This document shows, piece after piece, positions 47,844 through 56,895 of a DNA stretch of 64,000 bases; the first letter of the stretch is position 1; each line of letters begins with the position of its first letter. Source of the DNA: Companilactobacillus versmoldensis DSM 14857 = KCTC 3814 (GTDB lineage: Bacteria > Bacillota > Bacilli > Lactobacillales > Lactobacillaceae); contig NZ_AZFA01000008.1 in assembly GCF_001434295.1 (NCBI RefSeq), positions 42,880 to 106,879 on the forward strand. Direction: 5' to 3'. A program made the position numbers and the translations under genes. Under the pieces are notes generated by a model. The model ran no database searches and had not been told where the DNA came from. It saw nothing but the letters and a program-made list of their open reading frames with translations.

Positions 47844-49202
47844 ATGAGCTTTTTAACACCACCAACTACCGATAAAGTTGTTCCCAAAGGCAAAGTCGAC
47901 GAGACGTATAAGCGTTTGCGCTGGCAGGTCTTCTTGGGGATCTTCATCGGATATGCTGGGTATTATTTATTGCGCAATAATTTTTCATTAGTTATACCGA
48001 AACTAGTTGACGAGGGCTTTTCTAAGACCCAATTAGGTCTAGCTTTTTCAGCCGTTTCTATCGCTTACGGTTTCAGTAAATTCTTTAGTGGGATAATTTC
48101 TGACCGTAGTAATGCACGTATCTTCTTACCTTTAGGTTTGATCCTAACCGCTATTATTAATTTGATGTTTGGTTTTATTCCTGTTTTAACACAATCGATC
48201 ACTGCCATGTTCATTTTGCTGTTCTTGATCGGTTGGTTTGAAGGAATGGGCTGGCCACCTTCTGGACGTGTCTTGACACACTGGTATTCAGTTTCTGAAC
48301 GTGGTGGCTGGACTTCCGTTTGGAATGTTGCCCATAACGTCGGTGCCGGATTGATGGCACCATTGGCTGCTGGAGGTATCGCCTTCTTTGCTGCCCACGT
48401 CACCGGCATGAAATCATACACTGGTGCCTTCATCATTCCCGCTATCGTCGGTATCATCGTTGCCGTCATCGCTTATCTTTTGATTCGCGATACACCTGAA
48501 TCTCAAGGATTGCCACCAATCGAAACCTATAAAGATGACTTTCCTAACGAAGAACACACCATGTACGAAACTGAATTGACACCGCGTGAGATCTTGTTCC
48601 AACACGTATTGAACAACAAATGGGTCTGGATCATCGCCTTCGCCAATATTTTCGTTTACTTCGTCCGCTATGGAATCGAAAATTGGGCACCAGCTTATTT
48701 GACGGAAATGCGGAATATCTCTTTAGGTAGTTCCTCAACTTCGTATATGATCTATGAATTAGCCGGCATCCCCGGAACCATTTTTGCCGGTTGGGTCTCA
48801 GATAAATTATTCAAAGGTCGCCGTGGCCCTGCCGGAGTTTGCCTGATGTTAGTCGTAAGTATCTTCATCATCATGTACTGGAAAGCTACTGATTTGGCCA
48901 TGATCAATATCGCTCTGTTTATGATTGGCTTCCTAATTTATGGACCAGTTATGTTGATTGGCTTGCAAGCGCTCGATTCCGTGCCTAAGAAAGCCGCAGG
49001 TACAGCCGCCGGATTGACCGGACTATTCGGTTATCTCTTCGGTTCCGTTGCTGCTAACGCCATTATGGGGGTAATCGTTGATCACCTAGGTTGGTCAGCT
49101 GGATTCATCACGATTTTTATTTCCTGCTTGATTGCGACCGCCCTATTTGCACTCACTTGGAATTTACGTGGTCAAGAATTGATCACCAAAGACGAAAAAT
49201 AA
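47844..49202 (+). CDS. glpT: Glycerol-3-phosphate/phosphate antiporter (MFS, GlpT/UhpT family)
   Basis: 452 aa, about 12 membrane helices. Imports glycerol 3-phosphate (or hexose phosphate) in exchange for phosphate. OPA-family marks: YKRLRWQVFLGIFIGYAGYY near residue 22, LRNNFSLVIPKL, IAYGFSKFFSGIISDRSNAR near 75, and GWFEGMGWPPSGRVLTHWYS near 130 with the basic substrate-site Arg/His residues. GlpT rather than UhpT is suggested by FEGMGWPP..HWYSVSERGGWTSVWN, but substrate choice is inference. The ribosome site is AGGGGGG. A single gene under a cre-covered promoter. Confidence 0.9.
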   Translation: MSFLTPPTTDKVVPKGKVDETYKRLRWQVFLGIFIGYAGYYLLRNNFSLVIPKLVDEGFSKTQLGLAFSAVSIAYGFSKFFSGIISDRSNARIFLPLGLILTAIINLMFGFIPVLTQSITAMFILLFLIGWFEGMGWPPSGRVLTHWYSVSERGGWTSVWNVAHNVGAGLMAPLAAGGIAFFAAHVTGMKSYTGAFIIPAIVGIIVAVIAYLLIRDTPESQGLPPIETYKDDFPNEEHTMYETELTPREILFQHVLNNKWVWIIAFANIFVYFVRYGIENWAPAYLTEMRNISLGSSSTSYMIYELAGIPGTIFAGWVSDKLFKGRRGPAGVCLMLVVSIFIIMYWKATDLAMINIALFMIGFLIYGPVMLIGLQALDSVPKKAAGTAAGLTGLFGYLFGSVAANAIMGVIVDHLGWSAGFITIFISCLIATALFALTWNLRGQELITKDEK

Positions 49203-49209
49203 TTGATCT

Positions 49210-49240
49210 CAAAGTCACCAATTTTGGTGGCTTTTTGTTT
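49210..49240 (+). terminator. Terminator of glpT
   Basis: AAAGTCACCA / TGGTGGCTTT stem with AATT loop and five T. Confidence 0.8.
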
Positions 49241-49314
49241 AGGGGCGACTTAAAGCATATTTTCATCATTAAACTACCAGCAAATGACTATTTTTGATTA
49301 TTTTTTATCAGTGG

Positions 49315-49343
49315 TTGACCCTAATACATGTGAAGTTCACAAT
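49315..49343 (+). promoter_or_regulatory. Possible promoter with inverted repeat
   Basis: TTGACC (49315-49320), 17 bases, CACAAT. The perfect inverted repeat TGTGAA-G-TTCACA (49329-49341) overlaps the spacer and -10. It is about 130 bp before the carrier gene; a TATAAT at 49397 is an alternative -10. Confidence 0.4.
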
Positions 49344-49470
49344 ATATTAGTAACTGAATTCGACAAATTTTTATAATCAAATACGACTATTCTTATGTAT
49401 AATGTATGTTGGTTATTTTTTAAAAGAACAAATATTTTTTTAAGGTTAATTTCCTAGGGGAAGAACATTT

Positions 49471-50580
49471 ATGAACGTCTTAAAACGAGTTTTCTCGGAC
49501 AAGGTGCTGTGGATAGCGGGTGCGGCCGCGATCATCACATCATTTATTAGTCCGCCGCAGCTTTCAGACATCAACTGGAAGACCATTACCTCGTTGATTT
49601 CAATGATGATCATCATTCAGATCTACGATTACCTTGATGTGTTGAAGTATTACGCTGCTTATTTGACTCGACGGGCTAAAACGACGCAACAATTAGTTTT
49701 TATGCTGGCCAGTCTTGCATTTTTCGGTGCCATGTTTTTAACGAACGATGTCACGATTTTGACACTAGTTCCACTGTTCTATAAAATCACCCGCAATCTG
49801 AAGATAAATCCGATTTATCCAGTTATCCTGATCACTTTAGCAGCTAACTTAGGAAGTATCTTCACACCGTTTGGTAATACCCATAACTTGTTTATGTTGA
49901 CTCATTTCAATTTGAACATTGGTCAATTCTTTGTTATGTCGACACCAATCACCATTATCGACTTCATCATGGTCTTCACGGTGACGCGATTCTTCAAGAA
50001 AAACAAGATTGAGTTGCGAAAACTTCCAGCTGTTACGCTAAATATTCCACATTTGACTCTTACCGCCATGGTCACAGTTATCATCTTCTTAGGTATTTTT
50101 TCAGTCATCCCAATGTGGTCTTCACTAGTGGCAGCATTGTTACTTGTCGTTTTCATCAATCCGAAAATTTTACAGTCGGTCGATTATTCGATCGTGTTGA
50201 TTTTTATGTGTTTCTTCATCGCAGTTGGTAACATCAATCGAGATCCTGCTATCGTCAGCCATTTGACGGGCTTGATCCAGAATAAGACAGGGACTTACTT
50301 AGCTTCGATCATTACTAGTCAATTCATCAGTAATGTTCCCACGACTATCCTGATCTCGAAGTTCTCGACTTATGTCCATGCAATTTTCTTAGGGACAAAT
50401 ATTGGTGGTATGGGTACTGTGGTCGCTTCACTAGCTAACTTATTGGCTTTCAAGCAATACCGCTATTACTTTAAGGGCAGTCCCGGTAAATACTTAGCTG
50501 CTTTTTCAGTCATCAACTTTTCACTATTAATAATTATCGGTATCATCGGCTTCTTATTGATCGATATCATTCCAACGTAA
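49471..50580 (+). CDS. SLC13/ArsB-type anion carrier
   Basis: 369 aa, about 10-11 membrane helices. Ion-transporter superfamily features: FLTNDVTILTLVPLF near residue 90, ITLAANLGSIFTPFGNTHNL near 118 (SNT/GN-type substrate loop) and SQFISNVPTTILISKFS near 285 (second loop), then GTNIGGMGTVVASLANLLAF. These match the citrate/dicarboxylate and arsenite carriers of the ArsB/NhaD group. It is shorter than typical ArsB (about 430 aa). The substrate is not identifiable and no arsenic or citrate genes are nearby. Ribosome site AGGGGAAG. Confidence 0.83.
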   Translation: MNVLKRVFSDKVLWIAGAAAIITSFISPPQLSDINWKTITSLISMMIIIQIYDYLDVLKYYAAYLTRRAKTTQQLVFMLASLAFFGAMFLTNDVTILTLVPLFYKITRNLKINPIYPVILITLAANLGSIFTPFGNTHNLFMLTHFNLNIGQFFVMSTPITIIDFIMVFTVTRFFKKNKIELRKLPAVTLNIPHLTLTAMVTVIIFLGIFSVIPMWSSLVAALLLVVFINPKILQSVDYSIVLIFMCFFIAVGNINRDPAIVSHLTGLIQNKTGTYLASIITSQFISNVPTTILISKFSTYVHAIFLGTNIGGMGTVVASLANLLAFKQYRYYFKGSPGKYLAAFSVINFSLLIIIGIIGFLLIDIIPT

Positions 50581-50584
50581 AAAA

Positions 50585-50630
50585 TAGAGCTCAATGAATT
50601 CCCTTCTGGGATTCGTTGAGCTCTTTTTAG
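50585..50630. terminator. Bidirectional terminator between the carrier and padR
   Basis: AGAGCTCAATGAATCCC-type stem (AGAGCTCAATGAATTCCC / GGGATTCGTTGAGCTCT) followed by five T. Confidence 0.85.
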
Positions 50631-51151
50631 ATACCTTTTAACCAATCAACATAGCCACTTTCTCGTTGAATAGCATGTTTTAATACGCAATAGTGACCGT
50701 AGTTTGCCTGTTGGCTTGCCTGGTCGGGGAATTTGTCCGCTAGTTGATCTTGAAGATGAGACAACTTGTCAGTCCGCAGTTCCAATTGACTGACGACCAT
50801 CTCTTCTAGTAATTCCGAGTTAGCATCTTTAATGAAATACAGTTTCAATATAAATTCATCATGACTGTTGTCGGCTTCAGAAGGCTCTTCTAACCATTCA
50901 TGAAAGTTCTTCTTGCCTTGATCAGTGATATCATAACTTTTCTTGACCAATTTTTGGCCGACCTGAATTTCATGGTGAGTGATCATCTCATCTTGTTCCA
51001 TCTTTTTTAACAAGGGATAGATCTGGCTATGATTAGCCGACCAAAACTCCCCAATGTCAGAATCGAAGGCCTTAGCTAAGTCATAGCCAGTCTTTGATCC
51101 AATATTCAATAACCCCAAAATAATATACTGGAGCCGATTTTTTTGCGCCAT
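50627..51151 (-). CDS. padR: PadR phenolic-acid-responsive repressor
   Basis: 174 aa. N-terminal PadR winged helix (LQYIILGLLNIGSKTGYDLA, FWSANHSQIYPLLKKMEQDE, then VKKSYDITDQGKKNFHEWL) and C-terminal helical dimer domain (LKLYFIKDANSELLEEMV, LKHAIQRESGYVDWLKGI). It represses padA until p-coumaric or ferulic acid is present. It is divergent from padA, with a perfect 20-bp palindrome between them; it should also control itself weakly. Ribosome site GGGAGAAA. Confidence 0.93.
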   Translation of the reverse strand: MAQKNRLQYIILGLLNIGSKTGYDLAKAFDSDIGEFWSANHSQIYPLLKKMEQDEMITHHEIQVGQKLVKKSYDITDQGKKNFHEWLEEPSEADNSHDEFILKLYFIKDANSELLEEMVVSQLELRTDKLSHLQDQLADKFPDQASQQANYGHYCVLKHAIQRESGYVDWLKGI

Positions 51152-51168
51152 TATAAAAATTTCTCCCT

Positions 51169-51197
51169 TGACTTAATGTCACAATGAGTATACATTA
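51169..51197 (+). promoter_or_regulatory. padA promoter
   Basis: TTGACT (51169-51174), 17 bases, TACATT (51192-51197), placed just upstream of the PadR palindrome. Confidence 0.65.
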
Positions 51198-51212
51198 TCT
51201 ATGTACTCAAAA

Positions 51213-51232
51213 ACATGTAATTAATTACATGT
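51213..51232. promoter_or_regulatory. PadR operator
   Basis: ACATGTAATTAATTACATGT is a perfect 20-bp palindrome with the ATGTAA/TTACAT arms known for PadR, 27 bp before the padA start codon and downstream of its -10 box. Confidence 0.88.
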
Positions 51233-51259
51233 AACAAATTACGTCAGAGGAGACATATA

Positions 51260-51799
51260 ATGACTGAAAAAACTTTTAAAACATTAGACGACTTTTTAGG
51301 AACACACTTTATCTACACTTACGATAATGGTTGGGAATACGAATGGTATGCTAAAAACGATCACACTGTTGACTACCGGATCCACGGAGGCATGGTTGCT
51401 GGACGTTGGGTCAAAGACCAAGAAGCTAACATCAACTTGCTAACTGAAGGAATCTACAAAGTAGCTTGGACAGAACCAACTGGTACTGACGTAGCATTAG
51501 ACTTCGTCCCTAACGAAAAGAAATTGAATGGTACTATCTTCTTCCCTAAGTGGGTCCAAGATCATCCAGAAATCACTGTTAAGTATCAAAACGACTTCAT
51601 CCCATTAATGGAAGAATCACGTGAAAAATACGAAACATATCCAAAGATGGTTGTGCCTGAATTCGCCCATATCACATACATCGGCGATGCAGGTCAAAAT
51701 AACGAAGACGTTATCTCTGAAGCACCTTACCCAGAATTACCTGATGACATCAGAAACGGCAAGTACTTCGACGAGAACTACCACCGCATCAATAAATAA
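51260..51799 (+). CDS. padA: Phenolic acid decarboxylase
   Basis: 179 aa, family length. Cofactor-free enzyme that turns p-coumaric, caffeic and ferulic acid into vinyl phenols, detoxifying plant phenolics. Conserved parts: [20 protein letters not shown] at the start with active-site Tyr residues, [17 protein letters not shown] near residue 42, [15 protein letters not shown] near 65, GTIFFPKWV near 92 and [19 protein letters not shown] near 138. The ribosome site AGGAGA is good. Control by the adjacent PadR is clear. Ends at a strong terminator. Confidence 0.97.
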   Translation: MTEKTFKTLDDFLGTHFIYTYDNGWEYEWYAKNDHTVDYRIHGGMVAGRWVKDQEANINLLTEGIYKVAWTEPTGTDVALDFVPNEKKLNGTIFFPKWVQDHPEITVKYQNDFIPLMEESREKYETYPKMVVPEFAHITYIGDAGQNNEDVISEAPYPELPDDIRNGKYFDENYHRINK

Positions 51800-51809
51800 T
51801 CAGACAAAC

Positions 51810-51877
51810 AAAAAGCACTCCTAAGACAACAAAAATACACTCGAATCAGTGTATTCATCTTAGAAGTGCTTTTTTAT
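51810..51877. terminator. Large bidirectional terminator
   Basis: Outer stem AAAAGCACT..TAAGA / TCTTAG..AGTGCTTTT with an inner ATACACT / AGTGTAT stem; T-runs on both sides. padA and the DfsB-like gene converge here. Confidence 0.85.
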
Positions 51878-51901
51878 TGGGCTCATTTACACAACACCTA
51901 T

Positions 51902-52438
51902 TTATTGTGCATTTTGTCTTTCGCTTTTTCGAACAGTGAAGTTCTTCCACTTTCTAACTTGGCGACTGTAATTGGTGAACGGAGAAATAGCATTGATCCT
52001 GATCCACTTAGAAACTGGCCACATAGCTTTAGTTGTAGCCCACTTTCTCTGACCAGGCTTAAACAACTCATCCTCTGGCATCTTGTCGACCCATTCCATA
52101 AGTTCTTTAACTACCTTACCTAATTCTTGTTCCTCCGCTTGAAGACCTTCCGAACCATATTTGACATTAAAGTCATCATACAATTGTCTCATTTGATCCC
52201 ACTTGTATCCGGGAGTTGGTGTCGTAATTTCTTTGCCGCTTTCCTCGGTTTGTTCCCATGATAAAATCATATGAATCCAACCAACTTGGTATGACAGCAT
52301 TTCTCGTGGTGTTTTATCCACTTGTGAAATCTTATCGTCGGCGATGTTGTCAGAAATCCCTTGATACTCGTCGATAAATTGATGATAACTCGTTTTCAAA
52401 TGTTCGATTAAATCTGCTGAATTTTTATATCCCTGCAT
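51902..52438 (-). CDS. ClbS/DfsB family four-helix protein
   Basis: 178 aa from ATG 52438, 8 bases after AAAGGTAG; the frame stays open 33 codons upstream without support. The pattern NSADLIEHLKTSYHQFIDEY, QVDKTPREMLSYQVGWIHMI, LSWEQTEESGKEITTPTPGY, KWATTKAMWPVSKWIRINAI and SPFTNYSRQVRKWKNF matches the ClbS/DfsB (DUF1706) family of DinB-like proteins. ClbS itself protects against colibactin; most relatives have no known role. No signal peptide. Single gene. Confidence 0.85.
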   Translation of the reverse strand: MQGYKNSADLIEHLKTSYHQFIDEYQGISDNIADDKISQVDKTPREMLSYQVGWIHMILSWEQTEESGKEITTPTPGYKWDQMRQLYDDFNVKYGSEGLQAEEQELGKVVKELMEWVDKMPEDELFKPGQRKWATTKAMWPVSKWIRINAISPFTNYSRQVRKWKNFTVRKSERQNAQ

Positions 52439-52562
52439 ATTTTCGCTACCTTTCATAAAAATTGAAAGACACCAAACCAGACTCCCACATATTCTATTAT
52501 AGTCGGTTCCTAGGGTAATGGGCCAAAATATGCTCATATGATATATATTTACAAAAATATAG

Positions 52563-53051
52563 TTATATGAATGTCAAAAAATTGCTGTCCCAAATATCTT
52601 CGCAGAATTCAATCGTCTCTTGTGCCGTCATAAATTGATTATCGTAAGTCGTGGTCATTCCAGATTGCATAAGTATCTGATATCCTAAGCCATGCGCCAT
52701 CGTGATAGTAGCGTTACAACAATATTCCGTTTGCAGACCACAGATCTCTATTTGGTCCAAATCATTCTCGGTCAATAAGTCATTTAATTCTGTCTTATAA
52801 AAAGCATTCAAATGTGTCTTTTGAACCACTAAATCGTCATCTTTGACCGCTAAATCATCAGCAAACTGCCATTCCTTACTACCCTGAAGCATCCCTTTCT
52901 CATTGTGTTGAATAAAGATCACCGGAAGACCTGCTTCTTTATACTCTGTGATCCGTTGATTGATTCTTTCTATTAAGTCATCAAATTGATACGCATCAGA
53001 GAACCCTTTTTGCATATCCATGACGACCAAAACTTGTGCCATTTTTGCCAT
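52563..53051 (-). CDS. Isochorismatase-like cysteine hydrolase
   Basis: 162 aa. Triad of the isochorismatase/nicotinamidase fold: Asp in VLVVMDMQKGF near residue 12, Lys in VVQKTHLNAFY near 85, Cys in EICGLQTEYCCNATI near 112 (two adjacent Cys at the nucleophile position, the first probably catalytic). Likely a small amidase; the substrate is unknown. A second ATG three codons in is an alternative start. It is transcribed toward the DfsB-like gene with a 120-bp gap, and follows its own upstream terminator. Confidence 0.88.
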   Translation of the reverse strand: MAKMAQVLVVMDMQKGFSDAYQFDDLIERINQRITEYKEAGLPVIFIQHNEKGMLQGSKEWQFADDLAVKDDDLVVQKTHLNAFYKTELNDLLTENDLDQIEICGLQTEYCCNATITMAHGLGYQILMQSGMTTTYDNQFMTAQETIEFCEDIWDSNFLTFI

Positions 53052-53084
53052 CTCTTCACCTTCTTGTCCATATTGTATCAGACC

Positions 53085-53123
53085 AAAAAAAATCCCTACA
53101 ATCCAAAATCGGATTATAGGGAA
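53085..53123 (-). terminator. Terminator of butA
   Basis: Minus strand TCCCTATAATCC, GATTTT, GGATTGTAGGGA, then eight T. Confidence 0.85.
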
Positions 53124-53131
53124 AAATTATT

Positions 53132-54114
<983 letters not shown>

Positions 54115-54142
54115 TTGACTTTAGTTTCGATTGAACTATACT
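54115..54142 (+). promoter_or_regulatory. Promoter of the small membrane protein gene
   Basis: TTGACT (54115-54120), 16 bases, TATACT (54137-54142). The mRNA leader would be about 70 bases. Confidence 0.7.
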
Positions 54143-54216
54143 GAAGTTGCAGATGAGATAGTGAGTACTCACCCGCGGTAATTAAGAAATTATTATAGGG
54201 ATCGAGGTTGGTTATT

Positions 54217-54498
54217 ATGTTTACTACAATGTTTTGGATTCTCGCAGTTTGGTTCATTGTGAACGTTATTTGGATGTGGTTCGTTATGGACAAGCCAAAT
54301 ACAGAGAAAACTTTTGCTTGGATCAACGTGGTTGCCATCGTTATTGGCTTCTGGGTATACTTTGGTGCTGCCAAAGTCGGCGGAATTGATGCATGGTTCA
54401 ATGCACTCAACTATGTCAACATCGTGCTTGCCATCGTACAATTTTACATTGGCTATCATGGTGTAAATCACTCAAGTCACACTACTCATCAAGCATAA
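54217..54498 (+). CDS. Small three-helix membrane protein, 93 aa
   Basis: Not recognised. The ATG at 54217 lies 9 bases after GAGG; a TTG three codons earlier overlaps that site. Three hydrophobic segments (FWILAVWFIVNVIWMWFVM, WINVVAIVIGFWVYFGA, YVNIVLAIVQFYIGY) with very many Trp and Phe, and a His/Ser-rich tail (HGVNHSSHTTHQA). The His tail could bind metal, though this is a guess. A strong promoter precedes it. No partner gene on the same strand. Confidence 0.72.
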   Translation: MFTTMFWILAVWFIVNVIWMWFVMDKPNTEKTFAWINVVAIVIGFWVYFGAAKVGGIDAWFNALNYVNIVLAIVQFYIGYHGVNHSSHTTHQA

Positions 54499-54644
54499 TT
54501 TACCTTTTCTATTTTTCCTGCAATCGACGTTTACTACTCCCAAACGTCAATGAAGTGTAAAAACTTCTCCCATGTGTGTGGTTGAAGGCAATCAACCACG
54601 TTTTAGAAAGTATGACAATCAGTCATCTTTCGATTATTCACGAC
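54499..54644 (+). other. Hairpin-rich non-coding stretch
   Basis: Three small hairpins in a row: ACGTTT/AAACGT (54528-54549), GTGGTTGA-AGGCAA-TCAACCAC (54577-54598) and GAC.ATCAGTCAT-type. With the terminator at 54645 this could be a 3' UTR or a small RNA. Confidence 0.35.
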
Positions 54645-54681
54645 AAGACCGACAATTGATAAAATTGTCGGTCTTTTTCAT
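54645..54681 (+). terminator. Terminator before the tetR gene
   Basis: AAGACCGACAATT / AATTGTCGGTCTT with a GATA loop and five T. Confidence 0.88.
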
Positions 54682-54747
54682 TTGATACGTTCTTAGGGAC
54701 CAATTTAGGCTAAACTATTATTAATATCTGAAATGAGGTGTATAAAA

Positions 54748-55395
54748 ATGACCAAAATCATCAATATTTATACTGACTCTCCCGAAACCTCAGGCTTGAC
54801 TGACAAACAAAACAAGATCTTCCGTTCGGCAATCGAGCTCTTTTCAAAAAAGGGCTACGCCAATACTAGCACTAAAGAAATTGCTGAAAACGCCGGCGTA
54901 TCTGAAGGCAGCATTTTTAAAAAATTTAAAAATAAAGAGGACCTACTTTTTTCGATCCTCAATCCTTTGTTAAGAAATATTTTACCTAAGGTCGTCAACG
55001 AATTTTCTGAGGCAACTTTGCAAACTCACTACGATAGTCTCTATGATTTTGTTGCAACTATCATCAAAAATCGTAATGACTTCTTTAAAGAAAACGTCGA
55101 TGTGATCAAGATCTTTGCTAACGAATTTATTTACGACTTGAAGATTCGTGACAAGATGATTCAAACCATTCCTTATGGTTACATGAAAAGTTTTAACGAT
55201 GTTTCTAATGACTTAAAAGCTAAAAAACTGATGGTCGATTGGGACAATACCGAGATTTTTCGTTTTATTTTTACCAGTTTCTTTGGCTACATAGCTGAGC
55301 ACTACTTATTGTTCGATGAGCTTCGTTACGATGAAGATATAGAACTCCAGCATTTGATCGACTTTATCGTTAAAGGATTGTCCCCCACCGAATAA
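54748..55395 (+). CDS. TetR-family transcriptional regulator
   Basis: 215 aa from ATG 54748, after GAGGTG; an ATG five codons earlier overlaps that site. N-terminal TetR helix-turn-helix (KIFRSAIELFSKKGYANTST, then KEIAENAGVSEGSIFKKFKN) at residues 22-65, and a helical ligand domain with many Asp/Phe residues. Its own N-terminal leader of about 20 residues before the domain is longer than usual. Target unknown: the following lipoate ligase is 63 bp away on the same strand but has no obvious link. Confidence 0.88.
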   Translation: MTKIINIYTDSPETSGLTDKQNKIFRSAIELFSKKGYANTSTKEIAENAGVSEGSIFKKFKNKEDLLFSILNPLLRNILPKVVNEFSEATLQTHYDSLYDFVATIIKNRNDFFKENVDVIKIFANEFIYDLKIRDKMIQTIPYGYMKSFNDVSNDLKAKKLMVDWDNTEIFRFIFTSFFGYIAEHYLLFDELRYDEDIELQHLIDFIVKGLSPTE

Positions 55396-55458
55396 TTTTT
55401 TTATTTCTTTCTGTAAAGGCTTACAATATATGATGTAAAAACAAAGGGGTGTGTGTAA

Positions 55459-56484
55459 ATGTTCCTTATTGATACTTCAAGAAACGGTAAGCCGGTTTAC
55501 AATGCAATCGTTAACCAATCGCTAGATAATTATTTAGTCAACGATCTAAAGTTGCCTGGTCACGGATTGATCATGTATATCAACAATCCTTCGGCGATTG
55601 TTGGTGTCCATCAAAACGCCTATGCTGAGGTCAACTTCCCATACTTAAAGGATCATAAGATCCAATTAGTTCGGAGAACTTCTGGTGGCGGTGCTGTCTA
55701 TCACGATTTCGGCAACTTGATTTTCGAAAATATCGTCATTGATAACGATGACCATTTCGGCGATTACGAATATTTTGCTAAACCAATCGTGGATGCTCTA
55801 CACGAAATGGGAGCTACTGGGGTCGAGATGCGTGGACGGAATGATATCGTTGTCGATGATAAAAAGTTTTCTGGTATGACAATGTTTAAAGTCGGTCATT
55901 CTTATGCTGCCGGCGGTACATTAATGTTTGACTTGAGCATGGATACCGCTAGTTCTGTTTTGACACCTGAAAAAGATAAATTGGAATCGAAAGGTGTCAA
56001 ATCCGTCAACAAACGGATCACTAATATCAAAGATTATTTGGATGAGCCATATAAGAGCATGTCTGCTGATGAATTCAAGGAAGAATTATTGAAAAAGATC
56101 TTCCATGCTGATTCGTTAGAAGATATCGAAACTTACCACCTTAATGATCATGACTGGGAAGTTATCGACTCACGTTTGAAAGACAAATATGATACAGACG
56201 CATGGAATTACGGCGAAAATCCTGGCTTCACTAATTATGTTTCCAAGCACTTTGATATCGGAACTGTCGCTTTCAATTTCTCACTCAAGGAAAACAAGAT
56301 CTCTGATGTTAAAATTTATGGTGACTTTATCACTGGTGGTGATATTCATCTGATCGAAAAAGCCTTGATCAATGTTGAATTTGACCAAGCTGGACTGAAA
56401 AAAGCTTTTGAAAAAGTCGACTTAAAAGCTAATTTAGGTGACATCGACGCCCAACCATTAATTGATTTACTACTATCTAAATAA
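55459..56484 (+). CDS. lplA: Lipoate-protein ligase
   Basis: 341 aa. Activates free lipoate with ATP and attaches it to E2 or GcvH subunits. Motifs: NQSLDNYLVNDL near residue 17, NNPSAIVGVHQNAYAEVNFP near 43, VRRTSGGGAVYHDFGNLIFE near 75 (the RRxSGGGxVxHDxGN signature), and GRNDIVVDDKKFSGMTMFKV near 128 with the catalytic Lys. The C-terminal accessory domain (NPGFTNYVSKHFDIGTVAFN and after) is complete, as in LplA1/LplJ. The ribosome site AAGGGG precedes the ATG. Confidence 0.94.
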   Translation: MFLIDTSRNGKPVYNAIVNQSLDNYLVNDLKLPGHGLIMYINNPSAIVGVHQNAYAEVNFPYLKDHKIQLVRRTSGGGAVYHDFGNLIFENIVIDNDDHFGDYEYFAKPIVDALHEMGATGVEMRGRNDIVVDDKKFSGMTMFKVGHSYAAGGTLMFDLSMDTASSVLTPEKDKLESKGVKSVNKRITNIKDYLDEPYKSMSADEFKEELLKKIFHADSLEDIETYHLNDHDWEVIDSRLKDKYDTDAWNYGENPGFTNYVSKHFDIGTVAFNFSLKENKISDVKIYGDFITGGDIHLIEKALINVEFDQAGLKKAFEKVDLKANLGDIDAQPLIDLLLSK

Positions 56485-56488
56485 TTCA

Positions 56489-56525
56489 AAGAGGACATCC
56501 CAAATTTGAGATGTCCCCTTTTTTC
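56489..56525. terminator. Bidirectional terminator after lplA
   Basis: GGACATC / GATGTCC stem, then CCTTTTTT; the next gene converges on it. Confidence 0.75.
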
Positions 56526-56530
56526 TAAAA

Positions 56531-56764
56531 TTAGTCGTTCTTTTTATCATGCTTACTTTTGCTTTTGATGTAATGATACAGCAGAACCTGTGCAACACCA
56601 ATGATCCCCAAGAAATAACCTTCGATGGCTAGTGCTACCATGCGCATTTGATATACTTGCACTGGCCCGGTGATGGTCATTTTTCTAACCATGATATAAA
56701 TAAATACTGTGACGAAAACGATTGCCCAAAAGGCATTCAACGTCCACCAAAGTTTAAAATTCAT
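56531..56764 (-). CDS. Small membrane protein, 77 aa
   Basis: Not recognised. Two hydrophobic helices (LWWTLNAFWAIVFVTVFIYI and LAIEGYFLGIIGVAQVLLYH) separated by a basic/polar loop (VRKMTITGPVQVYQMRM), and a strongly basic-acidic tail (KSKSKHDKKND). The ribosome site TGGGGGC lies 5 bases before the ATG. Single gene between two terminators. No function can be assigned. Confidence 0.72.
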   Translation of the reverse strand: MNFKLWWTLNAFWAIVFVTVFIYIMVRKMTITGPVQVYQMRMVALAIEGYFLGIIGVAQVLLYHYIKSKSKHDKKND

Positions 56765-56852
56765 GATAAGCCCCCAATATATACAAAATTATATAGGAAA
56801 TATAATTTTATTTTACACCATTCTGGCTTATGAATTGTTGTTAAACAGAAAA

Positions 56853-56895
56853 ACGCATCCTAAATGAACAAATCATTTGGAATGCGTTTTTTTAA
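56853..56895. terminator. Terminator of the secreted esterase gene
   Basis: AAAACGCATCCTAAATGA / TCATTTGGAATGCGTTTT with one internal mismatch; T-run on both strands. Confidence 0.82.
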
